Shown here: positions 24,548 to 32,127 of the stretch, piece after piece
Numbering within the stretch: position 1 is the stretch's first letter
Layout of the letters: each line of letters begins with the position of its first letter
Source: Chitinispirillaceae bacterium
GTDB taxonomy: Bacteria > Fibrobacterota > Chitinivibrionia > Chitinivibrionales > Chitinispirillaceae
DNA: 34,846 bases
Direction: 5' to 3'
NCBI GenBank assembly: GCA_016932075.1
Contig: JAFGDP010000044.1
Location: 1 to 34,846 of the forward strand
Translations under genes and position numbers: made by a program
Notes under the pieces: model-generated
Database searches by the model: none
The model's input: only the letters and a program-made list of their open reading frames with translations
Told to the model about the DNA's origin: nothing

Positions 24548-25660
24548 TCATACGTTCACTACAGGGTTTAAAAGTTCTCTGAACAGGGCGTCCCAGAATC
24601 GAACCGCGGAGCGAAGCGAGTAGCGCTCCTCGGCCCTCATCCGTCCTTTCAGCCCCATTTCTTTTCGCACTATTGGTTGCCTGACAAGGTCGGACAGCGC
24701 TCGGTACCACTCTTCATGACTGGTCGCATGATACCCGGTCGACCCATGGATGACGATCTCGCTATTGATGCCCACCGGGGAAGCGACGCACGCAAGCCCC
24801 ATTGCCATGTATTGCAATAGCTTCGTACCGCCCTTGCCCCGCGCCCATTCATGGTCTTCGATTGGCATGATCCCGATATCGAATTCGCCTAGGTCACTTA
24901 CCTCTGTCGCAAGGCTCCAGGTCCTCCGTTCGACCGACAGCGAAGGAGAAAAAGGATGGCTCCCGCAACCCACGAAAATAAAACGAACCGCGGGGAATTC
25001 AGCTCCGATTCTTATAAGTATCGGTTCGATGGGAGTGATATTGGGAGCGGTGGTGGGCGCGCCGATCCATCCGATCACCACGCGTTTCGAAGGGCCGCGT
25101 CCCACATGTGGCGTGAAGCGGTCGGTATCGATCGGCCCGGTCAGGATCCGCACATCGGTGCAGAATGCTCGCGCATAGGACCGGTTGTACTCGTTCTCGA
25201 CAAGGACGGTGCTGCTCACTTTAAGCATGCGGTCCAGAAGCCGCTTGCGCTGATACGACGCCCAGCGATGCACCGGTCCGACGGCCGGATTGCGCGCATA
25301 GAGCGCGTCATCAAAATCAAAAACAATATGCGGGTTGATCCGTTTGAGAAGCAGCTCCAGGCCGGGGATCAGAATATCTTTCTGGATGAACACAATGTCA
25401 TACCGGCCCGCGGATAAAATGTCTCGTATTCTTTTCACCTGGCCCCGGACCGCGGAATAAAGGGTGAGGACGATCGTAAAAAGAAAAAAACGTTTTTTCA
25501 CGCGAGATAAATCGCTGTACTGACTTTCCGGTACGAGCGGTGAGACACGGAATGTATAGCCGAGTCTTTCAAGGTGAGGCAGGAATTGATATACCCGGTA
25601 CCGGCTGCTGGCGCCGATTTCAGGGAATAGGGTGAGGAAAAGCACGCGTTTGTTTTTCAT
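24548..25660 (-). CDS. Glycosyltransferase, GT4/GT-B type
   Basis: Last gene of the polysaccharide operon. The ATG at 25660 overlaps the TGA of the methyltransferase gene (ATGA), which fixes the start at MKNKRVLFLTLFPE; upstream in-frame codons lie inside that gene. The 370 residues have a GT-B fold layout. The N-terminal half contains SSRYRVYQFLPHLERLGY and IVFDFDDALY. The C-terminal half has the nucleotide-sugar site: VVIGWIGAPTT, FIFVGCG, and DIGIMPIEDHEWARGKGGTKLLQYMAMGLACVASPVG with the conserved E/D and GGTK-x-LQYMA pattern. Donor and acceptor cannot be told from sequence. No signal or membrane helix is evident except a hydrophobic stretch near 60. It likely adds one sugar to a lipid-linked or surface glycan. 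Confidence 0.88.
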   Translation of the reverse strand: MKNKRVLFLTLFPEIGASSRYRVYQFLPHLERLGYTFRVSPLVPESQYSDLSRVKKRFFLFTIVLTLYSAVRGQVKRIRDILSAGRYDIVFIQKDILIPGLELLLKRINPHIVFDFDDALYARNPAVGPVHRWASYQRKRLLDRMLKVSSTVLVENEYNRSYARAFCTDVRILTGPIDTDRFTPHVGRGPSKRVVIGWIGAPTTAPNITPIEPILIRIGAEFPAVRFIFVGCGSHPFSPSLSVERRTWSLATEVSDLGEFDIGIMPIEDHEWARGKGGTKLLQYMAMGLACVASPVGINSEIVIHGSTGYHATSHEEWYRALSDLVRQPIVRKEMGLKGRMRAEERYSLRSAVRFWDALFRELLNPVVNV

Positions 25661-26391
25661 GGAGCCTTTACTTTCTGGCACAACGCGATGATAATCCGGC
25701 CGCGATTGCACCAGGTGAAATAATCATCAAGAGGAAGGACCGTGTTGATTATTGACGAAAGCAGTATCTCGCCCGGTCTCCGCTTTGTCCAAACGTTCGC
25801 CGGGTTGCGAACGGTTACAAGCGAATAATAAATCGTGTACAGCGGAAATCCCCATGTCCTCAGGAAACGAATGCAGAGTCCTCTTGATTGCAGCCCGCGG
25901 CGGAGGTGCGGGAGTTCAAAGCGCCTGACATTGCCCGCAAAATCATCATATTTCGAACGGTATCGTTCGGAATGCTGAGTAACGATGCAAAGATGCCCGC
26001 CGGGTTTTACGAGGGAGGCCATAAACGATAGTGCGCGGTCAGTATCCTCCACTTCCTCCAGCATATTGACGCAGGTCACCACGTCGCATGACTCGAGAAG
26101 GGGAGGCTCGGCTATGGTGATATCACCATGGAAAAGAACCGCTTCCGGAAACTTATGCCTTGTTTGCTGGATGGCGATCGTTGAACCATCAATACCGTAT
26201 AATTTTGAACAATATCGTCTTAGAAAATTCAATGTGGCGCCGTTTCCGCACCCGACATCAAAACCAGTACCCGACAGTCCGTATTTATTAAAAAGACGAT
26301 GCATCAAGCGGTATTTTTGGCGTTGGCTGGGACTCAGCTCGTTGAAATCTTCCCTCACCACGCTCCACAGATCGTCCCATCTATTTACCAT
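25657..26391 (-). CDS. Class I SAM-dependent methyltransferase
   Basis: The 244 residues carry a Methyltransf_11/23-type domain: motif I FDVGCGNGATLNFL (about 44-57), the acidic residue after LYGIDGS, HGDITI, and a motif-IV-like SCDVVTCVNMLEEVEDTDRAL followed by KPGGHLCIVTQH. The ATG at 26391 is preceded by a purine-rich GAGGGCGG. It overlaps the upstream DegT gene by 11 bases and the downstream glycosyltransferase by four, so all three are translationally coupled. Within a glycan operon the target is probably a sugar hydroxyl or a lipid-linked intermediate. A ubiquinone-type methylase is less likely. The C-terminal 80 residues are a lineage-specific cap. Confidence 0.87.
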   Translation of the reverse strand: MVNRWDDLWSVVREDFNELSPSQRQKYRLMHRLFNKYGLSGTGFDVGCGNGATLNFLRRYCSKLYGIDGSTIAIQQTRHKFPEAVLFHGDITIAEPPLLESCDVVTCVNMLEEVEDTDRALSFMASLVKPGGHLCIVTQHSERYRSKYDDFAGNVRRFELPHLRRGLQSRGLCIRFLRTWGFPLYTIYYSLVTVRNPANVWTKRRPGEILLSSIINTVLPLDDYFTWCNRGRIIIALCQKVKAP

Positions 26392-27580
26392 GCCCGCCCT
26401 CGCTCACGATCCTGGCCGTTCGTTCGGCGATGTAGCGCGCTTTGTTGTCCGAAAGGATCGGGTAATTCGGCAAATTGACCATTTCTCCGGCAGCGCGCGC
26501 CGCATTATCAAAGGGCTGACGGATATACCGGATATTGAAGGGAAGACTGGGAACCGCGTAATCAAGGGTTTTACCGGTTTCGATCCCCGCTTTTGCCATT
26601 TTCTCGCGGAATGAAATCGCATCACGGTTTTTGATGCGAAGCGCATAATGGGAATAGGTGGCGTCGGGAATGATCGGCGGTTTGACCATGCCATTGCAGT
26701 CCTCAAGCATCCTGTCGTACATGCCGGCGATGTACGCTCTCCGCTGGATAATGCGGTCAAGCTTGCCAAGTTGAACAAGGCCGATCTTTCCTTGAAAATC
26801 CGAAAAATGCCGGTAGTAATCCTTCACCGCTGCCAAGGATTGCACATTGATGCTTTCCCTTAGATTTCTGACCGATGAAAACTCGCTCGCGCGATACAGC
26901 AGGGCATAGAAGGGTTCTTTTAAGACCAGATAACTGATGAGGAAGCGGAAAAAACGGCTGCATTCGAGCATTGTTGAAGGCCTGCTGAATTTCCGGTCCC
27001 GAAAGGATTTCAGCCGTTCATACATTTCATCCGAATCGGTTGCCGCGATTCCACCGGACCCTGTATCAAGGTGCTTGCACACGCTCAGACTGAAAAACGC
27101 GATGTCCCCTTTTATGCCCTTTTTCCCGGGTACGTACGCGGGAGACCCTAAAGAGGCATCTTCAATGAGTAAAATGCCGTTTCCAGCCGTTTCTCGAATG
27201 CGATCCATTTCGCACGGATACCCGTAGAAATGGGTCGCAATGACCGCCTTCGTTTCTTTGGTCAGCGCCGAGCGGACGGCCTCGGGGGTCATATTGTAAT
27301 CGTCAAGCGATATGTCGGCAAAAACCGGGATATTCGATGAGAACACCACCGCGTTGGGAACAACGACGCAGGTGTACGCCGGTACAACCACCTCCTTGTT
27401 CCTGATTTCCATTGCGCCTAGCGATGCCGTTATGGCCGACCGGCAGTAGGGAAACGCAAGGGCATGGCGCGCTCCGATGCGCCGGGCGAACATCCGCTCG
27501 AAATCCTCCCTGCCTCCCCGGGCGTTGAATAGCGCCATGAGTTCGGCTCGATTGATAAAACTCCTGTTTTTGGAAATCAC
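26381..27580 (-). CDS. DegT/DnrJ/EryC1 aminotransferase-like protein (second of two)
   Basis: A 399-residue PLP enzyme of the sugar-aminotransferase family. Residues typical of the fold are ALAFPYCRSAITASLGAM (phosphate site), VVVPAYTCVVVPNAVVF, DISLDDYNMTP, IEDASLGSPAY (Asp contacting the PLP ring) and SLSVCKHLDTGSGG with the Schiff-base Lys169. Family members convert keto-sugars on nucleotides to amino-sugars. The sequence differs strongly from the other DegT in the operon: an extended N-terminus, the PYCRSA loop and a longer C-terminus. The start overlaps the flippase stop as ATGA (27577-27580). Product sugar unknown. A dehydrase-type role is possible, but Lys is present, which favours an aminotransferase. 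Confidence 0.88.
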   Translation of the reverse strand: MISKNRSFINRAELMALFNARGGREDFERMFARRIGARHALAFPYCRSAITASLGAMEIRNKEVVVPAYTCVVVPNAVVFSSNIPVFADISLDDYNMTPEAVRSALTKETKAVIATHFYGYPCEMDRIRETAGNGILLIEDASLGSPAYVPGKKGIKGDIAFFSLSVCKHLDTGSGGIAATDSDEMYERLKSFRDRKFSRPSTMLECSRFFRFLISYLVLKEPFYALLYRASEFSSVRNLRESINVQSLAAVKDYYRHFSDFQGKIGLVQLGKLDRIIQRRAYIAGMYDRMLEDCNGMVKPPIIPDATYSHYALRIKNRDAISFREKMAKAGIETGKTLDYAVPSLPFNIRYIRQPFDNAARAAGEMVNLPNYPILSDNKARYIAERTARIVSEGGHGK

Positions 27581-28536
27581 GGGGCGTCCGATTCTAATTT
27601 TTGGCGCGTCCGCCTTTTTGCAAAAAAGAAAACATACCCCGTCACGCCCAGAGGAATAAAATAGATATAATTGACAAGATGCATACTTACCCCGAGTGCG
27701 AAGGCGTCAGACGGAGGTATCCCAAAGAGACCGAGCCCCGGAATCAATGCCGCTTCAAAAACGCCCCATCCTCCCACGGGCTGTATTGGAAGAAGGGATA
27801 TCAGGGGCAGCGCGCTGCACGCCACAATGGCCTGCCAGAAATGCAGGTCAACATTCATTTTTTTAAGTATCAGGAAATTGCACGTCATGGCAATGGTACC
27901 AAGCACAAGGGACAGAAGAATCACCCCCGTACTATTTTTAAATCCCAGGAGAGGACCTGCGTCGACCATTGCCCTTTCGAGCCATTGTGAATGGAATATT
28001 CTTTTAGCGGAGCGGCTTTTCCCTGCGAGAAACGCACAAGCGGTCCAGGCAAGAGGAACGGCAAACAACGCCGCGGTGATTACCAACGGCTGCCCCGGCA
28101 CCCGTAATCCTGAAAAAGGCAGCGCGACGGCCAGCATAATGATGAGCGCCGACACGTCCGCAAAGAGTGTCAGGAGCACGGCAATGCCGCTCGCCATCCA
28201 TCCCGTGTTTTTTTTTCTGCCGGTAAGGAACAGGACGACACCGTCGCCGATCCTCCCCGGTATTAAATGGTTCGTACACGACTGAAGCCATACGATAAAA
28301 ACCATTTCGAACAGGCCGATAGACCTAAGACCGCACATTTTCAAACGGCAGGCTTTGAGAAACGTGGCGCCGACATACATGATGCCTACGAGGGCGAGCG
28401 TTGCAGCACCTATGCCGGCTACGGTTGTCATAATCGCTTTTATATCGACGACAGCGACGATAATCACAACGGCAATGATCGTTGCGATGACCTGAACCGC
28501 CGTTATCCAGCCGGAGTTCCGTTCGTTTTTTTTCAC
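27577..28536 (-). CDS. Flippase-like integral membrane protein (UPF0104/LPG-synthase TM type)
   Basis: A polytopic protein of 319 residues with seven to nine hydrophobic helices. A GTG at 28536 is taken as the start, with AAGGG seven bases upstream, because in-frame ATG 28593 lies inside the upstream aminotransferase gene. Motifs of the lysylphosphatidylglycerol synthase TM / UPF0104 family include the conserved NHLIPGRIGDGVVLFLTGRK region near helix 3 and PIQPVGGWGVFEAALI before the final helices. Members are thought to move lipid-linked substrates or to act as accessory glycan transporters. The MprF catalytic domain is absent. Position between two aminotransferases in a glycan operon supports lipid or lipid-sugar translocation, which is inference. 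Confidence 0.8.
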   Translation of the reverse strand: MKKNERNSGWITAVQVIATIIAVVIIVAVVDIKAIMTTVAGIGAATLALVGIMYVGATFLKACRLKMCGLRSIGLFEMVFIVWLQSCTNHLIPGRIGDGVVLFLTGRKKNTGWMASGIAVLLTLFADVSALIIMLAVALPFSGLRVPGQPLVITAALFAVPLAWTACAFLAGKSRSAKRIFHSQWLERAMVDAGPLLGFKNSTGVILLSLVLGTIAMTCNFLILKKMNVDLHFWQAIVACSALPLISLLPIQPVGGWGVFEAALIPGLGLFGIPPSDAFALGVSMHLVNYIYFIPLGVTGYVFFFAKRRTRQKLESDAP

Positions 28537-28562
28537 ATGGACCCTTGTCGCGCCCGTGCGGC

Positions 28563-29684
28563 TTATTTTCCGCCAACACCTGATCGCACGCATGCAATAA
28601 TGTGCTTTACTTCCTTGCTGCCGAGATCGGGAAACAATGGAAGGGTTAAAACGTATTTCCAGGTTTCATCGCATACCGGCGTGCTTCCGCGGTACCCGCG
28701 GTATATTGCATAATGATTGCTCGGAATATAGTGAACGCCGCTGCTGATGCCGTTTTGGGCCAGCCACTCATTAAGCTTGTCGCGCTCATGGTATTTGATG
28801 ACGTAATTGTGATGGGCCGGTTTCGTCATATAGGCTTTTCGGGGCGGCAGAGCGATACTGGTCAGTCCCGAAAATGCTTTATTGTAGCGCGCGGTGATGT
28901 CCGCGCGCCTGGCGTTCATGGCATCAAGCCGATCGAGCTGAACGAGTCCCAGGGACGCGGCAATGTCGTTCATGTGCATCTTGAAGCCGATGTCGGTGAT
29001 ATTGTAGTACCACGAATACCTTCGGCACCTGGTGTCGGTACGTTCCCAGGTGTTTTTATCGATTCCCATCCACCGTAGTTTCAAAAGTGACTCATAGTAA
29101 TCGCGGTTATTGGTGGTGATCATACCGCCGTCCCCGGTGGCGAGGTTCTTCACCGCATGAAAACTGAAGCATCCCAGGTGCCCGATGGATCCGAGCTTTT
29201 TTTTCTTGTATTCTCCGCCGCATGCGTGCGCGCAATCCTCGATGACCTGGAGATTATGCTTTTTAGCCACCCGCATGACGGGGTCCATGTCGCACGCGTA
29301 TCCGCCGTAGTGCACCACGCACAGTGCCCGCGTTTTTCCGGATATGAGCGGCTCGATATTTCGCGCGTCAATATTAAGCGTATCGGGTTCGATGTCCGCG
29401 AAAACCGGAATGCCGTTGTTATAGAGAATCGCATGGTTTGTGGATACAAAGGTCATGGGAGTCGTGATTACTTCCTTGCTCGCGATATCGGCGACGCGAA
29501 AGGCAAGATGCAGGGCGGAGGTGGCCGAATTGACGGCAACGGCGTATTTGACCCCGATATAGGCAGCAAACTTTTCCTCGAATTCCTTTGTCCGGGGCCC
29601 GAGCCCCACCCATCCGGATTGCAGGGTTTTTTGTACCGCCCGCGCCTCTTTGTCCGTATATGACGGTTTGAATACCGGAATCAT
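28563..29684 (-). CDS. DegT/DnrJ/EryC1 sugar aminotransferase (first of two)
   Basis: A 373-residue PLP-dependent aminotransferase with the complete family pattern: IPVFKPSYTDKEARAV, the SGWVGLGPRTKEFEEKFA helix, AVNSATSALHLAFRV, TTPMTFVSTNHAILYNNG, DIEPDTLNID, VIEDCAHACGGEY and CFSFHAVKNLATGDGG with the Schiff-base Lys179. The C-terminal VHYIPSNHYAIYRGY and LPLFPDLGSKEVKHI are also typical (ArnB/WecE/PglE-like group). It probably makes a 4-amino- or 3-amino-deoxy sugar nucleotide for the glycan. The start ATG has AAAGGTGG just upstream. It lies 21 bases after the GT2 gene and 26 before the flippase. Confidence 0.93.
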   Translation of the reverse strand: MIPVFKPSYTDKEARAVQKTLQSGWVGLGPRTKEFEEKFAAYIGVKYAVAVNSATSALHLAFRVADIASKEVITTPMTFVSTNHAILYNNGIPVFADIEPDTLNIDARNIEPLISGKTRALCVVHYGGYACDMDPVMRVAKKHNLQVIEDCAHACGGEYKKKKLGSIGHLGCFSFHAVKNLATGDGGMITTNNRDYYESLLKLRWMGIDKNTWERTDTRCRRYSWYYNITDIGFKMHMNDIAASLGLVQLDRLDAMNARRADITARYNKAFSGLTSIALPPRKAYMTKPAHHNYVIKYHERDKLNEWLAQNGISSGVHYIPSNHYAIYRGYRGSTPVCDETWKYVLTLPLFPDLGSKEVKHIIACVRSGVGGK

Positions 29685-29705
29685 GGTTCCACCTTTGAAA
29701 AGCGG

Positions 29706-30545
29706 CTATCGTTTCCAGCGTATCGCCTCGGCCAATACGCCGATGGAAAATAGGATGAAGGCGTTCACCAGCATAAGCATTGACGTTTGCGCCAGATTCG
29801 ACGCAATAATGTCCCTGACAAGAAAAATTCCTCCAACCGCTCCGAATAAAATGCTTGCCGGAAGAAAAAATTTAAGAGGGCTGAACAGGATGATGATTCG
29901 AATGATCAGATACGAGAATGTAATAAAGCTTTTTACCGGCCGCAGTTTTGACCTTCCGGTGCGGATTCCGTAGGATATCGCAACATACCACAGCCGGTAC
30001 CCGAAACACAACGCTCCGAGCGTGATCGTGCTGGTAAAGGAAAAGCCGTCGGGAAGCAGATCGATCATTCGCAGGGCTATTTCCTTTTTAAAAACGCGCA
30101 GTCCGGAATTAAGGTCTTCTATTCTGGTTCCCGCGGCATATGATCCGAAATTCTGAAGGAATTTCTTTGCCAACAGCCTTGAACCCTTGTCATGCGGGCG
30201 CTTGCCGATAACCATATCGTATGAGCGAGAGGACATTTCCGAATACAGGTGCATAATATCCGACGGATCATACGTCCCGTCGCAGTCGATGATGGCGATG
30301 GCGTCGTATTTTGCCTGAAGAATGCCGGCCTTGAGCGCAGCGCCGTAACCGCGATTTTTACTGAAATCAAGAACGGTCGCCCCGGGCAGGTTTTTCAGCA
30401 GGTCTCCGGAGCCATCGGTGGAGCCGTCATTAACATACAGCAACTCCCAGGGAACGTTTAATGGCATGAGGGACGCGGTGATCTTTTCATGAAACGCCTG
30501 AATCTCTATAGATTCATTGTAAATGGGAACGATCACGGTCAGCAT
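29706..30545 (-). CDS. Glycosyltransferase family 2, DPM1/ArnC-like, with two C-terminal membrane helices
   Basis: First gene of the operon. The ATG at 30545 (MLTVIVPIYNESIEI) is the natural family start; the frame stays open 23 codons upstream across a promoter. The 279 residues contain the GT-A site: VIVPIYNE, YVNDGSTDGSG, DFSKNRGYGAALKAGI and AIIDCDGTYDPSD (the DxD-type metal site), then the acceptor helix DLNSGLRVF. Two helices near the end (LFSPLKFFLPASILFGAVGG and MLMLVNAFILFSIGVL) anchor it. Such enzymes transfer sugars to polyprenyl phosphate. No Shine-Dalgarno site is seen; see the promoter entry, which implies a leaderless message. Confidence 0.93.
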   Translation of the reverse strand: MLTVIVPIYNESIEIQAFHEKITASLMPLNVPWELLYVNDGSTDGSGDLLKNLPGATVLDFSKNRGYGAALKAGILQAKYDAIAIIDCDGTYDPSDIMHLYSEMSSRSYDMVIGKRPHDKGSRLLAKKFLQNFGSYAAGTRIEDLNSGLRVFKKEIALRMIDLLPDGFSFTSTITLGALCFGYRLWYVAISYGIRTGRSKLRPVKSFITFSYLIIRIIILFSPLKFFLPASILFGAVGGIFLVRDIIASNLAQTSMLMLVNAFILFSIGVLAEAIRWKR

Positions 30546-30551
30546 GGAATA

Positions 30552-30580
30552 ATTATATATAATTAAAAGAGATATGTAAA
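30552..30580 (-). promoter_or_regulatory. Sigma-70-type promoter of the glycan operon
   Basis: On the minus strand TTTACA (30580-30575), a 17-base spacer and a perfect TATAAT (30557-30552) lie just upstream of the GT2 start codon. Only six bases (TATTCC) separate the -10 box from the ATG at 30545, so transcription should begin at or within a base or two of the ATG. Confidence 0.75.
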
Positions 30581-30667
30581 GTGATCGATACCGTGCCTGT
30601 TGCGGCTGCACCAATCATTGTTCGCTGAAATTCAGCTCGCCCCTGGTTGGTGCTCCCGAATATTCAA

Positions 30668-30853
30668 TTATCCGGGGAGAAAGAGTGGCGCGATGGCCGG
30701 AGGCCGCATGAGGAAAATGAATGTGCTGCCGGTCTCCCCGGCCTGCATTTTGACATGCATACGGTTGCAGATCTCCTGAATTCCTCATAAACCGTTGGGA
30801 TTTCGGCTAAAACCGGGCTTCATATCTCCGGCACCAACAACTCCGGTTTCGAA
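30668..30853 (-). pseudogene. Remnant of a histidine kinase ATPase domain
   Basis: The minus-strand frame from 30853 to a TAA at 30668-30670 reads as the end of a HATPase_c domain. A segment GFSRNPNGL leads to a TGA at 30785-30787, then GIQEICNRM, VKMQAGETGSTFIFLM and a short tail. In working kinases the N-x-x-G-L-G-L box stands exactly where the TGA is, followed by a helix and the E-x-G-x-G-S-T-F strand. Another TGA (30854-30856) closes the frame upstream, and no dimerisation or sensor domain is left. It is a decayed fragment of about 60 codons in an otherwise empty gap. The assignment rests on motif order, not on a database search. Confidence 0.6.
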
Positions 30854-30912
30854 TCAGGTGCGCATGCCGAGAATACCCCGCTCTTGTTCCCTGTTATAAT
30901 TAAAGCGACTTC

Positions 30913-31761
30913 TCAGGCTAATGATATTTCTATTCCTTGCCGCACGGTCTTGGCGCTTTGCTGAAATGCCTGGGCTTCCTCCGTGCCCAGCTCGGGCTCG
31001 AGCACCCGGACAATACCATCCTTGCCCAGAACAACCGGGAGCGAAAGACAGACGTTCTTGACGCCGAGGAAACCCTGCACCATAACAGAGAGCGGCATGG
31101 TGCGGCGCGTATCCCATGCAATGGCCTCAATGACAAGGGCTGCTGCCATGCTGATGGCAAAATTGGTGTATCCTTTTTTACGCACCACGTCAAATTCTGA
31201 GCGGCTTGCCGTGCGAAATAGGTCATGCGTCAAAGAGTCCTCTGCGATGCGGGATCCTCCGGCCATTGCCAGGCTAAACAGCGGAAACTGGCTGTCGCCG
31301 TGCTCGCCCAGAATGTATGCGCGCAGGTCGTCGGGATGAATCCTCAGTTTGCTTGACAGCATTATCCTGAACCGCGCACTGTCGATCAGTGTTCCGGTGC
31401 CGAACACCCGGTGCGGTCCGAAATTGCTCAGCGTTATGGCATGGTAAGTCATGACGTCAACGGGATTGGAAACGACAAGAAGATTGGCATCCGGGCTTGC
31501 CTCCGCCAGCGGGGAAACTATTTCCCGGAATATTTTTAGATTCTCGCGTCCGATGTCAAACCGGCTGATGAATTCCTGATGCCAGGGAACCGAACAGGCA
31601 AGCACAATAATATCGGAACGGGTCGTATCGCTGATAGTGCCTGACCGCACAATCATCGGATGGCCGGTGAATGCTTCGGCATGTTCAAGATCCATCGCCT
31701 CACCCTCTGCTCTGTCATGGTGGCGGTCAAAGAGTACCAGCTCATCAGTCAGGCCGCTCAC
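30913..31761 (-). CDS. Malate/lactate dehydrogenase-like protein lacking the N-terminal NAD-binding strand (possibly a pseudogene)
   Basis: The 282 residues align to the LDH/MDH family from its second strand on: SGLTDELVLFDRHHDRAEGEAMDLEHA, SNPVDVMTYHA, FGTGTLIDSARFR, ILGEHGDSQFPLFSLA with catalytic His154, and a normal C-terminus. Family members (about 310 residues) begin with a beta strand and a G-x-G-x-x-G loop just before this point. Here they are missing. The only in-frame start is GTG 31761, without a ribosome-binding site. The frame upstream to 31884 (VAGKGKGQTIRV before SGLTD) does not restore the motif. NAD binding should fail, so the gene is probably truncated by rearrangement. The kinase remnant and a repeat on either side support decay. 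An assembly or sequencing error is the alternative. Confidence 0.7.
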   Translation of the reverse strand: MSGLTDELVLFDRHHDRAEGEAMDLEHAEAFTGHPMIVRSGTISDTTRSDIIVLACSVPWHQEFISRFDIGRENLKIFREIVSPLAEASPDANLLVVSNPVDVMTYHAITLSNFGPHRVFGTGTLIDSARFRIMLSSKLRIHPDDLRAYILGEHGDSQFPLFSLAMAGGSRIAEDSLTHDLFRTASRSEFDVVRKKGYTNFAISMAAALVIEAIAWDTRRTMPLSVMVQGFLGVKNVCLSLPVVLGKDGIVRVLEPELGTEEAQAFQQSAKTVRQGIEISLA

Positions 31762-32127
31762 CCTAATTGTCTGCCCTTTCCCCTTTCCGGCGACGCCTCG
31801 CTGATGGCCGGAATACCCCGGAACTTCGAGGTCTATGACCCGCTGGATTTTCTGGCTGAAGCCTACCCCGAGCCTGTCGAGGGGTCACGCAGCATATTCC
31901 CAATAAAGGAGAGCACCAGATTTGCTATTACGGCTGGTACTCCAATAAGAAATGGGGAATGTGTGAGGATAAATGAAACATTCCAACATCTTCATACACA
32001 AGCCCGCTCCCGAAAAAGCAATTACCTATCAGTTTATCTTGACTTGTATACCGATGCTATATTAGTTTACTTTTGTAATATATTTTTCGCAGCTTTCATT
32101 ATGCATTATTAAAGAAGGGGGTGCCCG
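31762..32127. other. 366-base gap, possible rearranged or repeat-derived DNA
   Basis: This stretch lies between the truncated dehydrogenase (-) and the Vps62-like gene (+). The dehydrogenase-proximal part (about 31762-31890) does not encode the expected Rossmann N-terminus in any frame and ends in the palindromic repeat listed below. The distal part (about 31990-32110) is AT-rich and should hold the promoter of the + gene. TTGACT near 32036 and TATATT near 32055 are present, but their spacing is too short for a confident call. Confidence 0.45.
31865..31885. repeat. Short palindromic repeat of the GAGCCTGTCGA type
   Basis: ACCCC at 31865-31869 and GGGGT at 31881-31885 flank GAGCCTGTCGA. From memory, near-identical REP-like palindromes with this core are scattered through intergenic DNA of many bacterial genomes. 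Only one copy is in this window. Confidence 0.5.

Noticed and set aside
31660..32112. Plus-strand open frame of 150 codons over the dehydrogenase 5' end
   Set aside because: It crosses a palindromic repeat and an AT-rich promoter-like region, matches no family, and is opposite conserved dehydrogenase codons.
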